Positions 33,101 to 44,300 of a stretch of 64,000 nt of DNA are shown here, piece by piece. The stretch lies in NCBI GenBank assembly GCA_032358165.1, contig JAALGY010000016.1:992001-1056000 (forward strand). The letters are read 5' to 3'. The translations under genes were made by a program, and so were the position numbers. Source of the stretch: Diplosphaera chodatii. Taxonomy: Eukaryota; Chlorophyta; Trebouxiophyceae; Prasiolales; Stichococcaceae. Every line of letters begins with the position of its first letter. Position 1 is the first letter of the stretch. Under the pieces are notes generated by a model. That model had not been told where the DNA came from and searched no databases. It was given only the letters and a program-made list of their open reading frames with translations.

Positions 33101-34959
33101 GGCACCTCCTGGGCGGCGCACCTGGGCATCTGCTGGGCGGTCGGCCGCTGCTCCGCCGTCGTGCCCTCCATCTACAGCTGCCTGCAGGTGCGCACTTCGT
33201 TGCGTGCCACTCGCCTGCTGCTTGCACACTCTCCAAAGGGCAGTCCATGAGTGTCGACACTGCTGTGCTGGACTGCTGCTGTGGACTGCAAGCAGCTGTG
33301 GCTAAGGGTGCCGAGCGCCTCTCTCGTCATCTGCCTGCTTGTGCACTGCTGAGCTCCCCATCTGTGTATTGGAACAATCTGAGCGTATATTCTGCATACT
33401 GGATGTGCAGCCGCTGCCGCCGGCGGGACATGCTGGCCGGTATCAAGTAAATCTACTTTTGACGCTTAAAACCGTGACCTGCAGCCGCTGCTGACGGCGG
33501 GGCTGGCGGCAGCGGTGCTGGGGCAGCTGCTGGCGGGGCGCGACGTGGCGGCCATGGGCATCATCCTGGCTGGCGTGTCATCAGTTATCTACGCCAAGCT
33601 GGCTGACGATCGACGCAGGTGAGCCGCCACAAACTCAGGCAGAGATGTAAAGGGTTTAGAGTGTGCATGTCGTATCTCAACATCGGCCATGCCAGCTGGC
33701 CAGCGGAAAACCGTGGATGGGCAGCACGACATTAGCACAGGATCCACTCATGGCCACATGTCCGCCATGCCAGTCAGCCCCGAAGTGGATCCCATCAGTC
33801 TTGCAGAGTGCAGCAGATCTCCGTTTGCACTGTCGGCCTTTGACGCAGCAAGCAGGCTCAGAATGACATGCAGTAATGCAGATGGTGCTGCTTCTGGCTC
33901 TGTATACAGAGCAGCTCCAGGGGTTGCTCTGTATCCACATCCAGGAAGCAGCATCATCTGGGATGTAGCAGGTGTCGGGGTGCTGTCATGGGCTAGGGGC
34001 AGCGTCTCTAAGGCGACGCTGCAGCTGTTATGTGAACGGCCACAGCTACAATTCAAGGGCATCATTACAAACATCATCACATTCGACGACAGCATCACAT
34101 CCGAGTAGATGCACATCATGGTATGTGAGGGAAGTCAAGGCGTTTGGTGTGGCATGTCATTTGCAGGCATGCCGAACAGAAGCAGTACGAGCTAGTGGGC
34201 GGGGCCGGCAGTGGTGCTGAGAGCGGACAGCCGGCAGGCAGCGGCGGCGGCGGCCGCCAGATGAAGCGCTGCCCCAGCAAGTTCTTCGTGCCGGGCTTGG
34301 ACTCCACGGGTAAGTGTCTCTCCGTGGGTCTGGTGTTTGTACCGTGGGGTTTGGTCACATGCGTCATGACATGCTTGGATGGGACATGCCGGGCTTCATC
34401 TATGAGTGGGTTGTTCACCAGAATCACATTGATGGACACCTCTGCAACCATGTTTAAAAAGTACCAAGACCCTTCATCTCCTGTCGATGCAGCGCACATC
34501 CTGGCGCGCCACACCGGCAGCAGCTCCGACAACCTCGCGGCGCTGCGCCCGCCGCACAGCAGGCGCGAGCCATCCAGTCTGCATCGCACAGCAGGCAGCA
34601 CCGGTGCCGACTCAGACAGCAGCGCTGAGCTTGCGTCAGACCTGGAGATGGGCGCACGGCTGAATGGAAGCAGCTCGGATGGGATGAGTCATGATGTCTG
34701 CGGCATGCAGCAGCAGCAGGAACAGCAGCAGCAGCGGGGACAGCAGCAGAGCCAGCAGGGCTTAGCATGGCAGCGCGTATTTGCAGCATTCAGGTTCAGT
34801 AGCAATGCCAGAGAACGAGGGAATAGGGCCATAGCAAGCGATAGAAATGTCGGCAGCCGGCTGCAGACGCAGCTGTCGCCAGTGTATAGCTTGGGGGACG
34901 AGCTTGATGATGACCCAGATCAGGATGAGGGTGCCGATCTTTTGCAGGGGCGTGCATAA
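30102..34959 (+). CDS. EamA/WAT1-like transporter 2 with long hydrophilic C-tail
   Basis: Drug/metabolite transporter superfamily, closest in style to plant WAT1-related proteins; the substrate is unknown. Exons: 30102-30242 (tentative first exon), 30333-30512, 30789-30911, 31245-31377, 31802-31872, 32054-32124, 32604-32778, 33044-33187, 33485-33618, 34167-34309 and 34493-34959 (593 aa, in frame). Residues 1-107 are hydrophilic and could include a targeting peptide. EamA repeat 1 includes LEAIPPLVYSTLRIAIALP, WFLALGVFGVGVTQATIF and TPTVPVYVALISAAFGIE. Repeat 2 includes GLLALLGNCLSFAVYLCILQ, WAALLWASWGTSWAAHL and GRDVAAMGIILAGVSSVIYA. The ~200-residue tail is Ser/Gln-rich with a QQQQEQQQQ-like run and ends acidic (DELDDDPDQDEG). 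The first exon and true start are the weakest part. Confidence 0.88.
30654..30697 (+). repeat. partial duplicate of exon 3 of EamA transporter 2
   Basis: This repeats CTGCAG and the first ~38 bp of the real exon (30783-30826), including the codons for LCFAVMA, with few changes, 129 bp upstream inside the same intron. It then diverges, so it is probably an unused pseudo-exon. Confidence 0.75.
31136..31192 (+). repeat. partial duplicate of exon 4 of EamA transporter 2
   Basis: This repeats the acceptor and exon start (real copy 31241-31297), coding DYVPRLGDVPW and LALG in both, at an offset of 105 bp. Only the downstream copy continues into the conserved GVFGVGVTQATIF helix. Confidence 0.8.
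32302..32397. repeat. 96-bp foldback element in a transporter intron
   Basis: GGGGTTGATCA (32302-32312) and TGATCAACCCC (32387-32397) are exact inverted 11-bp ends. Inside them, CTATGG and CCATAG also pair. The element lies in the intron between 32125 and 32603 of EamA transporter 2 and resembles a small MITE-like foldback; no transposase is present. Confidence 0.6.
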
Positions 34960-35503
34960 GTGGCTGGTTTCGTTGTTGTGTTGTCACCATTGATGCTACC
35001 TGCATGTGGCGCTGAACACACTGTAGAACATATGTGCAGGCGGTTTGCCTGATTGGCCGGTGAATGGGGTTGCTGACAGCTGATAAGCTGTACTGCACCG
35101 AGCTGTTGACACCATGCTCTCATAACTCTACTTCATACTCTATACTCTCATGCGAAGCCACCTAATTAATCAGCCACATTGCACTCATGCACTGGACTTG
35201 GCATCCTGTTGTGGCACGAACAAGAAGCTACATGCAGCCATCCAAGCCAACATCTACACAGAGCATCCGAATCAGACTCTACACACAAAAACACTGCACA
35301 TACACCTCGTGGCAGCACCCAACGATGCATTGATAAAGCGGCCTGGGCATTGTACAGATCTAACTGAACCGGATCTACGGAACACGTACAGAACTCTGAA
35401 GTATACAGATGGTAGCACATGCAGAGGGTAAATTCACACTGGACACATGCCACATACCCTGACGCCAATTACAAGGTCTCATGTGCCAGCGATGTGGCTA
35501 CAG
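34960..35503. other. convergent intergenic between EamA transporter 2 and copy A
   Basis: Shared 3' flank of two converging genes. TGTAA on the minus strand at 35469-35473 lies 31 bp after the stop of copy A. No exon or repeat is recognised. Confidence 0.5.
35469..35473 (-). terminator. candidate TGTAA poly(A) signal
   Basis: TGTAA on the minus strand, about 30 bp after the stop of copy A. Motif and position only. Confidence 0.4.
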
Positions 35504-38500
35504 CTACATCTGCGGCAGTGGGGCGACTCGGCCGGATACATGCTGCCACACTGTACACTGCCAGCATCGTCGCCGGCAGCAGCAGCAGCGAAGCCTGCCT
35601 ATGGAGATTCTCCAGCGACGGTAGTTGTAGTGGCCTTGTTCGCATTTCCGCCGTGCGTGCTTTGCTGCCTTCTTGCTGCTTCCTGACTGCTGTGGCTTCG
35701 TGCTACCACCGCCTCTCGTGGCGCTTTCCTCCTCCTCCTGCATCAGCAAGCGTCATGGTGATCGACCCTTCCGTCTGGAACAACGGCTGTCACCTCTCAG
35801 CCTGTCAAAGCAATAGACCCCAGGCACACACATGTTTCCTGTGATGCAGTTCACCCATTTTGACAGCTTGACGTCCACTGCTGTCCCTCGTTCATGCTGC
35901 AGCCTGGCAGGCGGCCGGCCATGCCATCCCAGACTTTGTCACATAGACTTCAGCCAACCCTGCACTTGCCTGGAGCAGCGCCGCCGCTGCCGCCTCCGCT
36001 GCGGCGGCGGCTCCGGCGTGCGCGGGGCCGCCCGCCGCCACAGGAGCTCGCTGCACAGCTAGGTCCGCGGCGCAGGGTGCGACACGGCCGATGTTGCCCT
36101 GCAGCGCCGCATCCACCTGCAGACACGACCCCCGGGCTTGAAGCCGTACTTTCCACTTGCCCACGATGCGCAACATCATCACGTCACTGCACCTGCTGGG
36201 CTGTTCTGGATGCAAGCACGAGCCCTTCGCTACTTTTCGCCTGTCATGCTGCCAGCATTAGCGCTGCCCATGGATCGCTCAGCACGGTGATCAGTGGTCA
36301 ACCAACCGATCGTTCGTCACGGCGATGCGCCACCCTGACGAATGGTAAATTCAACAGCGTGCGTCGGGTGTCAAACAAAGGTAATATGCAGGAATGAACC
36401 CTACTTCCTGCACAGCACCTGCAGGAACATACGCTCCAGCCGGCGCCAGTCCGCTCGCCCAAGCAGCCGACGCAGCTTGGCCTGGTCCCGCTGCCAGCCG
36501 GCGCCAAACTGTTTCGCGTACTCGCGGTCTGCCACGGCCACGGCGGCCACCACTGCGCAGCCGGCCTGCGGGATGGGGTGCTTTCAGGGTTGGGGGCTGG
36601 CTGATGCTGCATGCCTCCGAGCATCTGTTCGGGTTTTACTGCCGTGTGCACTGCTGTGTCGTGTGGGTGTGCAGCCGCCTGGTGTGAGGTTGCACTGCCA
36701 GACCGGACATTGAGCATGCCGGCCTGATGACGCCTTGTACCTACAGTCACCAGATACAGATCCGCAGCGTGCACCTCAATGAAGGCCGCCGCAAACTCCG
36801 GCATCCGGCCGGCGGCTCGCCAAGCGCGCATCGCCAGGTCGGAGCCCTGCCGCAGCAGCCGCAGCAAAACCTCCCTGCCTGCAGCATCTGGCTCCGCTGC
36901 AGCGCCTGGGGCGCCGCAGTGCTGCGCAGCCGCCAGCGCCGCCGCCGCCGCCGAGGTGAGGCCCGCCAGGCCAGCCAAGGTCGCTGCGAGCAGCCGGCCG
37001 GCCGCCTGCAGCGCCGCCTGCCGCCGGGCTCTGGCCGCCCTGCCCTCCGGGCTTCCGCCGCTTCCCGCTGCCCCCGCGCCCGCCTCGGCACGCTGCGCCT
37101 GGTCCCCCAGCACCAGGCAGCACCAAATCAGCTGCATCAACAGCTTCTGGCGCGCCGGCTCACTGGCTGCCGGCGCCGCCGCCGCTGCTGCTGCTGCCGC
37201 TGCGGGCCCCGCTGCGTCGCCAGGGACAGCTGCTGCCGGCGGCTGTGGTGGCGTCTTGCTGGCCATCTGTGCGTGGCCAGCAGCAGGCGGCGGCAGGCAG
37301 ACCGCCAGCTCGCCCACCGCCACCGCCGCCGACAGCGCCTGCACCGCCTGGGCGCAGCCGCCCAACAGCCCCTGCAGCCATCTAGAGGCGTGGGTGTGAG
37401 TGCTCCGGCAAACATGAGTTGGCGCAGGCAAGCTGCAACATCCAGGCTGCATCTTGACAGCCCTTGAATCTGCTGCCTCAACATGTGGCTGACACATGCA
37501 CATAGGTTACTTCGATGGCCGAGCACAGCATGCTGAGCATGTGAGAGCAGGTGGTGTAGCAGGCGCAGGAGCCAAGAACGTACGGTGCAGGGCCGGCGCT
37601 GAGGCTCCCCTGCGACTCCGGCGGCCATGGCTGCTGGCGCGTTTGTGAAGCGAGGCGGCAGCTGCAGCGCCGCGCACAGCGCCGACAGCGCTGCGGTGCC
37701 GTCCAGCAGCTGCGGACATGTGCACGCACAACTGGAGGTGAGCCCTGTGAATGACACTAAACAAAACCGAATAGCTAAGTACAATTTGCATGTACAAAGA
37801 CCCCGGCGAGGTGAGGCGCTGTTGAAGGGCTTTGCTGCCATAGTGCCCTTGCTCGGGTGTCATGAGTCACTTGGTTCAGCCGCAACCGAAGAGACATGCC
37901 GCCTGTTGCACACGACGGCAGCCTGTTGGCCCCATGCCGTCAATGCGTTGCACATGATATGACGAGGGGACTGTGCGCTCACCTGGAGCACCGCGCTCGC
38001 TGTGCGATGGCTGGCACAGGCGCCGCCCAGCAGCTGCAGCACCGACGCCGCCAGCAGCGCCGCCATGTCGTCCACCAGCTGTGCGACGGTGTTCAGTGTG
38101 CTGGTCACATTGCTGTCACCTGCCTGCTTGCATGTGAAAGCGCCACATCAGCATGTGCACGCAGGCCGCCTTGTGATGCCCCACCGGAAGTGAGCTGTGA
38201 TGATATTCCAGAGTGCTGCTTGACAGCCACACCGCTACTGCAAGTGCAGGCATCAGGCGCATGGAGGCCGTCTCAGCCTGAGCTCAGGTGTTTCCTCAGG
38301 CATGGCACGGACTGCCGCTTGGCCCTTCCGCACCTCATGCCGCAGCAGGCGCACAAGTGGCCCGTCGCTGTCGCTGTCGAGCCAGCCATCAACGGCTGCG
38401 AGCACCGACGCAGGCACGGCCACCCTCGTGCGCAGCACCTTCTGCCCCTGCGTCGAGCGCAGTGCCGCCATGGTGATTGGGCCGCCGCCGCTGCTGGCAG

Positions 38501-40421
38501 GGCCAGCGGTGCTGTTCCCAGAGCCAGCGCCAGCGGGGCCGAAGCCACCGCACACGAGGCGCAGCAACCGGGCAGCGGCTGCCAGCTGGCGAACGTCCGC
38601 CTCTGAGCCTGTTCGCTGCACGCCGGCAGCCAGAGCATCGGCGAGGTCCGAGGCGCAGCGCTGCACCCGCTGCGGGCTGGCTGCAGCCATGGCAGCGGCC
38701 AGGAGGCATCTGCCGGTGCCACTGCCAGTGCCGCCGCCGCCGCCGCCGCTGCCGTCAGCACCCCCCGCCCTCCGCAGCAGGTCGACCGCTGCGGACAGCT
38801 GGTCGTCGGCAGTCTGTGAGGCCCGGGAGCCACCCTGCAGCGGCTCGCACACCCAGCGCGCCAGGAGAACGGTCGACTCCAGGGCCGGCCCAGCAGCTGC
38901 TTGGCGAGATGTGTTGACCGCCTGCACAAGAGCAAGGTGCTTCAACTAGTGCAGTTGCTGCCTTGCAGCGGCTGTCAGACGACGGGTGCAAGTCCGACAC
39001 AGGCTATGAACACCATGCATGACGTCAAATTACTGGCTACCCCAACTACCATCCAGGTATTGGCTCTGCAAGGCCAGCACTACGAAATCTCGTGCATTGC
39101 ACCTAAACTGCCTAGAGTTGTATTGCTGTGCACCTGAATGTTGGACGCCTTCAGCAGCAGATGGCCCGCCGCATCGTGGCCTGCTGCCGAGGCGCACATC
39201 ATCGCACTGCGGAGCGCCTGCATGTGTTCGGACATCTGCCCTGCAGCAGTGACGTCCGCCGCGCTGCTGCCGCCGCCGCTGCAGACGCCGCTGCGTCGTG
39301 ACGCCAGGCACAGCGCCTGCAGCTTCACTGCCGCCTGCAAGGTGGCGCCAGCCCTGCTGCGCCACTTGCCTGTGTTGCGGCTGAGCAGCAGACCCGCCAT
39401 GGCCGCCTGTTGGGCTTGCTCAATGCTGTGCAGCGTCGGGAGGCTGCTCACATAGCTAGCCACCTGCAGCGTGTGAGATTACACGATAGCACGGTGCTGT
39501 GTGTGCAGCTGAATGACATAACAGCGCTCGAGGCAGCCTGCCTGCATGCTGGTGTCAGGTGCAGGGGTTGTGTGCAGGTGCTGCTGCAGATCCTGCATGC
39601 CCTGTCTGCTACTCGCACATTAGAAGAATTCATCAACAAGCGGCATCAGTGTTGATAGTTGCCATACGTCCAGGGTCTGACCTGGAGAGCGCTTGCTTCA
39701 AAGACGTCCAGAAGCTGCTTGTTGTGCTGCTCCCACTGCCGCAGCTGCTCCTCTGACGCGGCTTCTGCGCCATGGAAGGCAGCTACCATCAGCACAGCCA
39801 GTGCATCGGGCCGCAGCTGTGCCACCTTCGCCGGCAGCCCCTCATGCTGCATTGCGCTGACGAACACGTCGCTGTGACGGCTGGCCATGCTGGTGGCGAC
39901 GGCGCGCACCCGCTGCGGGCTGTGGCTGAGGTGGCTGCTGTCGCCATCCGCCACCAGCGTCGCCAGCGCTGCGCACGCCGCTGCAGCGGTGTCGGCTCCG
40001 TACTGCGCCGGGTCGCACAGGTGCAGCAGCAGGTAAAATCCGGCAACCAGGTTGACATCGGCCTCTGGTCCGCGAATGTCCGCTCGCATGAGCGCATCCA
40101 GCGCCACGCCTATCAAGGACCTCCTGCAATGCAGCCATGCCCCTACATGTTATGTTTCGGCAAGCGTTGGGCGTGGAGTTGCTGAAAAGCGTAGTCGATG
40201 GCAAACAACTTAATAACTGTGATCACACGGACCATGATATGCAACAGCGCGCTGCATGCACAGAGTGCAGCTCGCCTGTTGCGGGCGTCCAGGCAGCAGG
40301 ACATCAGAACTTCATGTGGTGGCGACTTGGAGCCCGTCAGCTCCCGCTGCAGCCTCGCCTGCAGCTGCTGCGCATTGATCACACAGCTGACCTGCTGCAT
40401 CATGGCGCGACACTCCGACAT
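35504..40421 (-). CDS. tandem family protein, copy A (type II, unknown function)
   Basis: Not a recognised family. Ten exons: 40276-40421, 39682-40123, 39134-39463, 38334-38921, 37983-38123, 37584-37709, 36775-37371, 36419-36565, 35970-36116 and 35504-35734 (964 aa, in frame). It is Ala/Leu-rich and helical in character. Exon 2 has GADTAAAACAALATLV. Exon 4 has ARWVCEPLQGGS and Gly-rich linkers. Exon 5 has QLVDDMAALLAASVLQLLGG. Exon 6 has an ARM-like LLDGTAALSALCAALQLPP. Exon 7 has LQAAGRLLAATLAGLAGL. The last exon starts EEESATRGG and carries KKAAKHARRK, then an unusual Cys/Arg-rich tail not seen in copies B-E. Intron 1 (gcgagc) and intron 9 (gcaagt) use GC donors. The most likely role is an ARM-like scaffold; this is inferred from repeats only. 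Confidence 0.85.
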
Positions 40422-40732
40422 GACTCGCGCAACGTCGACTGCTCAGGAGGAACGGTGATGCAGCCCTGTACGATGAATCTCTATCGGCCACATGTTTTGA
40501 CACGCTCGCGGGAGACCTTCAGCCGAGCAAACATTCATCTGAGGACGTCACCAGTGTACCAGAATGGGTGAGAATGCGAACAGTCCTGACAGTATGCCCA
40601 TACTTCGGCATGGCTGCATCAAACTGCCAGCATGCAAGTCACGCAAATTGATATGTGCCACACATGGACTCCCGACGTCCCCGAGGCAGCGCATGTAGAG
40701 GTGGTCACGTGCCTTGATGCATGAGGAGGAGA

Positions 40733-40770
40733 TAGGGGTAGTTAAAGAACTTCTTCTTTAACTACCCCTA
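40733..40770. repeat. perfect 17-bp stem hairpin
   Basis: TAGGGGTAGTTAAAGAA (40733-40749) and its exact reverse complement (40754-40770) flank a CTTC loop. It is the longest perfect hairpin noticed in the window. Confidence 0.9.
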
Positions 40771-40779
40771 GAGGAGATG

Positions 40780-40824
40780 TAGGGGTAGTAAAAGAACAGG
40801 GGTTTATTATCATGACTACCCCTA
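40780..40824. repeat. second inverted repeat related to the neighbouring hairpin
   Basis: TAGGGGTAGT (40780-40789) and ACTACCCCTA (40815-40824) are exact inverted copies around a 25-nt loop. The arms share their first ten bases with the 40733-40770 hairpin, which suggests duplication of one foldback unit. Confidence 0.8.
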
Positions 40825-41356
40825 AACGAGACCTGACGGCATTGCAAACCAGCGAACCATGCTGCAGGGCATGCCTAGCATTGGATGTCTCCTGACCATG
40901 CTGTCTGAGAGCAGTTTCCAGTTGCAGTAATTGTGTACATTGGAGGCGACCAGCTGTGGCGGCGGCGAGTGGCGAAAAGGGTTGATGGTATCAATATCTA
41001 TCTGCGTCAATGCTTCTGTAGGCTCTGCATCACAGCAAATAATACAATGACATGCACAGCACGTCGCACACCGTGCTTGGCATAGACACAGCAGCCTAAA
41101 CCAATGCACCAATCGTCTTGTAAAAACCTTCCTGCGTGACGCTCCATACACACAGCAGCACCCAAAGAAACAGGATCTGAGGCACGCACGTCCAGCACAT
41201 GGCACATCCGTAACCCAGCTGAAGAGTTGCATATGGCGATGGCGCGGCTGAAAGTGCCGGCAGCCACTGCAGCTGGAGCTTCATCACCTTCACGCTGCCC
41301 TCCTGTGCACCGCGAAAACACGACGCCAGCAGCGGCAGCAGCGTCGCCACCTACGA

Positions 41357-44300
41357 TCACATGGAGTTCCCCAACGTCTGCTCAGCCAGTCCCATGGCGG
41401 CCTTCTGCTGGGCGCGCTTTGCAGCTTTGCTGGCGTTGTGCGGCTGCTGCGCCTTCGAGCCCTGGCCAGGGCAAGCAGCAGGTGCCGCTGCAGTGCTGCT
41501 TTCCTCCTCCTGCAATGGGGATCCACACCCTGGGTCATGGTGCATCTTGGCAGTTTCACCCCGATACAATGCGGCCGTTTCACAGGCATACATGGCCACT
41601 CGACCCCGCTGCTGATGCCATGATCGCACTCCAGCAACCGTTTGCTCACACGACTTCGGTGTCTGTGCGTTGTCAGAAAGGCATGCAGCCGGCTGTGCAG
41701 CTGCCGTGCGCTGCTATGCGGCAGCGCTGCTGCACAGGGGCACATGCACAGCCTGCTTCGCGAAAGTTCATATTTGAACACACTCGCCTGCAGCAGCGCC
41801 GCTGCAGCCGCCTCGGCGGCGGCGACGGCGACGGCGTTGGTTCGCCCTGTCGCCCGCTGTGGCGCGAAGTCAGCTGCGCAAGGGACCACGCTGCTGAGTG
41901 TTCCCTCTAGCGCCTGGTCCATCTGCAGGTGCAACAACACGGATCAACGGAAGCGGAGTGCAGGTGCAGACGTGGTGGAGTAACCCATGGGGCGGACTCA
42001 ATTGAAGTGGCACTCTCCATGCAGCACAGCCGCTTCCCGTCTGCAGTCAGCTTGGCCTGCTGTTCAAGTTCGTGCTGCGCAAAATCCAGACCCTGCTGTG
42101 CATTGACGCCGCCACAGCGGCGCTCCAGAACAAAACATGAAACCGGTCTGGCGAATCCGATCACCTGCTTGAACATGGGCTCCAGGCGGCGGGCGTCTGC
42201 TTTGCCGAGAATGCCCCGCAGCTGCCCACGAATCCTCCGCCGCCACACAGGTGCAAAGGCGGACGAGAAGTGGCCATCCAGCAGCGCACGGGCCGCCAGT
42301 ATCGCGCAGCTGGCCTGCAGGCGAGCAGGTTGGGCTGCAGATCACACGAGCAGCCGTGCTGGATGGTCTGCAGCGCACCCATGTCCCGCGGTGCCTGATC
42401 AAGGCCGAGTATCTGCACAAGCTCAGCATGGTCACAACAGGCACCAAAACGGCGGCAATGTGCAGATATACAGGTGCAGCGCTGTGTTTGCTGGACATGT
42501 GACGCTTGGTAGATCTATGTTCGCCAGGAGACGACCACCTCAAGTTCGTATGGGGGAGGCGAAAGTATCCTATGTGACCACAGGTGCACAGAGTACACAC
42601 CTCGACCATGTCTGCCAAAACCTCTGGCACCCGTGCAGCGGCCGCCCACGCTTGCGTCGTCAGCTCGGTGCTCTGCCGCAGCAGCGCCTCCGGAAGCACC
42701 GCGCTGGCAGCGGCTGACGACGGCTGCCCTGCAGCGCCCGTGTCGGCAGACCACTGACGGCTTCCTGCTGCTGCTGCCGCCGAGAGCAGGCCCGCCTGAG
42801 CGGCCAATGCCGTTGCGAGCAGCCGGCCAGCTGCTTGCAAGGAGGCCTGGCGCCCGGCAGCGGCCGCCCTGCTTTCCCTGCTCCCGCCGCCGCCCGCCGC
42901 GCCCTTCCGCGCCGGCTGCGCTGCGCTCTCGACGCGCCGCCGCGCCTCGGCACCCAGCGCCAGGCAGCACTGCATCAGCGGCATCAGGAGCTGCGGGGCG
43001 GCCGCCGCCGCCTGCCCAGCTGCCGACTCCTTCGTGTTGCTGCCTGCCACTGCCGCCGCCGCCGCCGCCGGTGGCGGTGCTGGACTGGCAGGGCCTGCCG
43101 CCACCGCTGTCAGTGCTGCCGTCTGTTCTGCATGAGGCTGCGCAGGCTCGTCGGCAGGCAGCTGGCGGCAGAACACCAGCTCACCCACCGCCACCGCCGC
43201 CGCCAGCGCCTGGACCGCCTGGGCGCAGCCGCTCGACAGCACCTGCGGCTACACCCAGGCTCGGCTTGCAGCGGGAAAGGGACTGTAGCATACTCGTTGC
43301 GCAATGGTGCAGCCTCATGCAGCATGCCACATGCCACAGCCATTGGTTTCCTGGCAGGTGCAGCGGCTGAGTGCTGCAGCAGATTGCTGCGGTTGCAGGA
43401 AGTCGTGATCCATGACTGCAGGGCAGGTCAGAGACGCACGCTGCAGGACTTTCGCTCCCCCTGCCCCTGCGCGGCTGCCTGTGAGGAATGTTCGAGGCTT
43501 GCCGCTGTCACGTGCGTCACAAGGGGCGGCAGCCGCAGCGCCGCGCACAGCGCCAGCAGTGCTCCGCTGCTCTCCAGCACCTGCAGGCCCGGCAGCAGAC
43601 CAGCGGTGGGACCGTGTGAGCTGCGATACCCAAACAGCCAAGCATGCGATGCCTTGACGGTTTGAAGCTGCACTGACGACAGTTTGTTTCCGCTCGGATC
43701 AACTGCGAACATGCTTCCTGTAAGGTGAACTCCAGCGTGTCTGTGCCGCAGGCAAGCGCAGGCCTTCACACTTGCCTCCAGCGCCTCGCGGGCAGCGACG
43801 GGCGACCGGCAGGCGCCCCCCAGCAGCTGCAGCGCCGACGCCGCCAGCAGCGCCGCCATGTCGTCCACCAGCTGCGCGATGTCACGCACGACACCGGCTG
43901 TCGCCTCACCCTGCACTCAGGCACAACAGCAGCACGATGCTGACGTGTGCATGCAGATGCATGGCTGTACGATGTCTACAAACAAAGAGGGTAGTGACGC
44001 CACGCCGTCCCGCTGCAGGTAGCAGCCAGTTTCAGCACCCAAGATTTGCAGGCAGCTTGGCCGTCTACAGGACCGAGGCACTCGCCAGGCTGGTCGTGCT
44101 AGCCGCGCACCTGCTGCTGCAGCCGGCCTGCGAGCGGCCCCTCGCCATCGACGCCGAACCAGTCGCTCACGACCAGCAGCACCGCCGCAGGCGCGCCCAC
44201 CCTCGTGTCCAGCAGCTGCGCCCCCTGCGCCGAGCGCAGGGCGGCGATGCTGATCGGGGTTCTGCCGCCGCCGCCGCTGCTGCTGGCGCTGCTGCCGGCA

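Larger units (their letters stand above)
40422..41356. other. spacer between copies A and B
   Basis: This holds the upstream flank of copy A and the 3' flank of copy B. Its main feature is a pair of related inverted repeats at 40733-40824. It is more AT-rich than the exons. No gene is recognised. Confidence 0.5.

Noticed and set aside
36727..37467. Long + strand frames opposite exon 7 of copy A (and similar frames opposite B-E)
   Set aside because: They are shadows of GC-rich minus-strand exons, with Arg/Pro/Cys-rich translations and no conserved motif.
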